Source: Anaerolineaceae bacterium UBA6107 (GTDB lineage: Bacteria > Chloroflexota > Anaerolineae > Anaerolineales > Anaerolineaceae). Taken from it: a stretch of DNA of 25,690 nucleotides. The stretch lies in NCBI GenBank assembly GCA_002428455.1, contig DIWL01000065.1:10917-36606 (forward strand), given 5' to 3'. The notes beneath the pieces are model-generated. The model had not been told where the DNA came from. It searched no databases and worked only from the letters and a program-made list of their open reading frames with translations. Within the stretch, counting starts at the first letter, position 1. The number at the start of each line of letters is the position of its first letter. The translations under genes and the position numbers were made by a program. Below are positions 23,742 through 25,690 of the stretch, in pieces.

Positions 23742-25690
23742 TCCTTCAACCTACATCCAGAGAAAGCAAAACAACATCACTCGATCGCCTAAAAATGCTC
23801 AAATTTCTGGATGCCGGATTGGCTGGCAATTCCAGCCGGTTTACCAGGCAGGCGGCTCTATCGTGGTTAACTTCCTTTCCGGGTGATCTCGAAGTAAACC
23901 TGGCTTATGCCAGGGCGCTTGTGCAGGAAAAACGTTTTGTGCACGCAGCCCCTGTCGTACAGAAGGTGTTGCGGGCTGATCCGGAATTTGCTGAGGCTGC
24001 CATATTGGGGGAGGAGGTATTCGCGAATTGCGAACCAAACTCACTGCCTAAGGTCGCTGGTACGATCAGAGCGCTGGGAGGTTATCCGGTTCATGGTGAA
24101 GCAGTACCGGAGTGGGCGAGTAAACTCAACCAGATCAGAAAACATCTGAATCACAACGAACTTGAACAAGCGCAGGATGCGTTGATGGAAATCATCAGCG
24201 AATCGGAGAAGGTGGAACTGGTTTGTTACTACCACTTGCTGCTGACCCAAAAGCAGGGTGACCGCGAAACGCTTATTACTTTGGCCAGGTTGTACCAGTC
24301 ACGCTGGCCGGATTGTGTACCGATCGCATTGATGTTAGCCGATGCCCTGATGGGCAACGGTGAGACAGATGAAGCGGTTCGTTTGTTGCATTTTTGCGCC
24401 GCAAGTGATCCTTCCGCCCAGGTTGCCACACGTATGTGGGGGAAGCAATTTGCTTATCAACCCTTGTATCCGCAGGAAATGGTTATCGACCTTGACCTCC
24501 CAATACCGGCAGAAGTGGCCGGCAGGCTCGGATTGAATGTGCTAGCCCCGGCTGGGAGTGGTTTGGGCACGGGATCTACCGGAAAGACAGAAGCTACCGC
24601 TTTTGATGGCTACCGCGTGCTTCACACTGAGGATGCGACATTTACTGATCATCCCAAGACCAGAGATGCAGCAAAAAAAGTAAAATCCCCATTTATCACA
24701 GAGATCGAAGAGACATTTAAGAAGGTTGCCAATGACATCGGACAACCCAAGTTGACTCACAACGATGACCGCTTTCCGGCGTACGTGATCCTTACCATGC
24801 GCTCAGGATTAAAAGAACAATATGGTGTTCAAAGCACGAACCTGCTCATTGATGAGTTGCGCAACCTTTCCAAGGTCGTCGAGCAAAAAGCGGGCTGGAG
24901 TTCAGTGATCTTCATGCCTGATGACCTAACCATTTGCGGAAAATACAACATTACTCCGGTAGACACGATCGATCCGTGGAAAATTAAACTCGCATTGGTC
25001 GACCTGGATAAAGCTTTGGAAAAAAGCGGAGAGCGGATCGGTGCTTTGCTCATCGTGGGTGGAGATGAGGTGGTGCCTTTCCATCGCTTACCAAACCCGA
25101 CGGACGACGGCGACGAAAATGTACCATCGGATGGCCCTTACGGGGCTCTGGATACCAATTATTTCGTTTCAGACTGGCCGGTTGGCAGGCTGCCGGGTGA
25201 GCATGGCACGGATGCGGGATTGCTGATGGAGCAACTGCACAGCGTACTCGCTTATCACAGCGCCGAACTTAAAAAACCTTCAACAATTACCTCTGTATTG
25301 CGGGTTTTATTCTTCTGGGATCAGCCTTGGGCGAAATATTTTACTAACATTGGTTACACTGCGTCAGTCTGGCGCCGATCCTCACTGGTGACCTTCCGGC
25401 CGGTTGGCGAAGGACGTAACCTATATCTATCACCAAATGGAAAAACAAGCAGTTTTGATGTTCGTAAACTTGGACAAGCCCAAATCGGTTACTTCAATGT
25501 ACACGGAATAGAAGACGGCTGTGAGTGGTATGGGCAAAAAGATCCCGTTGAGAACGAGAGCGGACCGGATTACCCAATCGCTCTCCGGCCGGCTGATATC
25601 GAAAAACTGACTTCATCGCCGCGAATTGTCTATTGCGAAGCTTGTTATGGTGGTCACATCTTTGGCAAAAAGGAATCTGAATCGATTGCC
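23738..25690 (+). CDS. TPR protein with C-terminal caspase/gingipain-like cysteine protease domain, 3' end outside window
   Basis: 651 codons are visible. Residues 1 to about 250 are TPR-like helices (LARLYQSRWPDCVPIALMLA, then ADALMGNGETDEAVRLLHFC). From about 340 a clan CD, C25-like fold is suggested by AYVILTMRSGLKEQYG, LLIVGGDEVVPFHRLPNP and DTNYFVSDWPVGRLPG. The catalytic dyad is probably His589 (YFNVHG) and Cys636 (EACYGG); Cys633 is a neighbour. No signal peptide is seen, unlike secreted gingipains, so the protease is likely cytosolic and needs control. The ATG overlaps the TPR stop (ATGA), implying coupled translation. The frame is cut right after the catalytic Cys. A CHAT label is the main alternative. 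Confidence 0.85.
   Translation, partial: MILQPTSRESKTTSLDRLKMLKFLDAGLAGNSSRFTRQAALSWLTSFPGDLEVNLAYARALVQEKRFVHAAPVVQKVLRADPEFAEAAILGEEVFANCEPNSLPKVAGTIRALGGYPVHGEAVPEWASKLNQIRKHLNHNELEQAQDALMEIISESEKVELVCYYHLLLTQKQGDRETLITLARLYQSRWPDCVPIALMLADALMGNGETDEAVRLLHFCAASDPSAQVATRMWGKQFAYQPLYPQEMVIDLDLPIPAEVAGRLGLNVLAPAGSGLGTGSTGKTEATAFDGYRVLHTEDATFTDHPKTRDAAKKVKSPFITEIEETFKKVANDIGQPKLTHNDDRFPAYVILTMRSGLKEQYGVQSTNLLIDELRNLSKVVEQKAGWSSVIFMPDDLTICGKYNITPVDTIDPWKIKLALVDLDKALEKSGERIGALLIVGGDEVVPFHRLPNPTDDGDENVPSDGPYGALDTNYFVSDWPVGRLPGEHGTDAGLLMEQLHSVLAYHSAELKKPSTITSVLRVLFFWDQPWAKYFTNIGYTASVWRRSSLVTFRPVGEGRNLYLSPNGKTSSFDVRKLGQAQIGYFNVHGIEDGCEWYGQKDPVENESGPDYPIALRPADIEKLTSSPRIVYCEACYGGHIFGKKESESIA

Noticed and set aside
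1..25690. CRISPR array, tRNA/rRNA genes, insertion sequences or attachment sites
   Set aside because: I saw no regularly spaced direct repeats, no RNA gene sequences and no transposase or integrase; the TPR-caspase pair is therefore not part of a CRISPR locus within this window.
23738..25690. Calling the protease a CHAT domain
   Set aside because: The VGGDEVVPFHR and ACYGG context looks closer to C25/gingipain-like proteins, though both belong to clan CD and a profile search could change this.

Overview
The window is a compact, roughly balanced-GC bacterial segment. Gene content (split SecD and SecF, folate-dependent TrmFO, fused ADP-forming acyl-CoA synthetase, SDR-type threonine dehydrogenase-like enzyme, soluble regulators, a giant TPR protein) and the overall look of the proteins suggest a Chloroflexota bacterium, most likely of the Anaerolineae. 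This placement is inference from protein resemblance, not a search result.

Left part (1-8080): a truncated ADP-forming acetate/acyl-CoA ligase (minus) diverges from a MOFRL-type glycerate 2-kinase (plus). The kinase converges on an SDR related to L-threonine 3-dehydrogenase (minus). Then come minus-strand secD-secF with an intrinsic terminator, a small P-loop protein, and a SpoIIE/PP2C-type phosphatase whose promoter sits so close to the ATG that its mRNA is probably leaderless.

Middle part (8081-13377): rpmF (L32) is driven by a near-consensus sigma-70 promoter and shares a bidirectional terminator with convergent hflX. The minus-strand run trmFO > M28/glutaminyl-cyclase-like peptidase > aminotransferase > hflX is tightly packed: an 11-nt overlap between trmFO and the peptidase gene, a 2-nt gap between the aminotransferase gene and hflX, and an internal sigma-70-like promoter before the aminotransferase gene.

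Right part (13378-25690), the most interesting: a plus-strand sigma-54 island. rpoN, a soluble PAS-GAF-PAS histidine kinase and an NtrC-like response regulator are joined by 4-nt ATGA overlaps. They are followed by a small two-helix membrane protein, a 1771-residue TPR protein, and a TPR protein with a C-terminal caspase/gingipain-like cysteine protease domain that runs off the window. Three TGGC-N7-TTGC sites lie 50-61 nt upstream of rpoN, of the small membrane protein gene and of the protease gene. The regulator has no DNA-binding domain, has GAFTSA instead of GAFTGA and Asn for the Walker B Asp, and the sigma factor carries a CxxC/CxxC zinc-ribbon-like insert after region I. The simplest reading is a self-contained circuit: the kinase senses an unknown intracellular cue, the regulator activates local sigma-54 holoenzyme, and the output is a membrane protein, a TPR scaffold and a caspase-like protease. 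What triggers it and what is cleaved cannot be read from the DNA.
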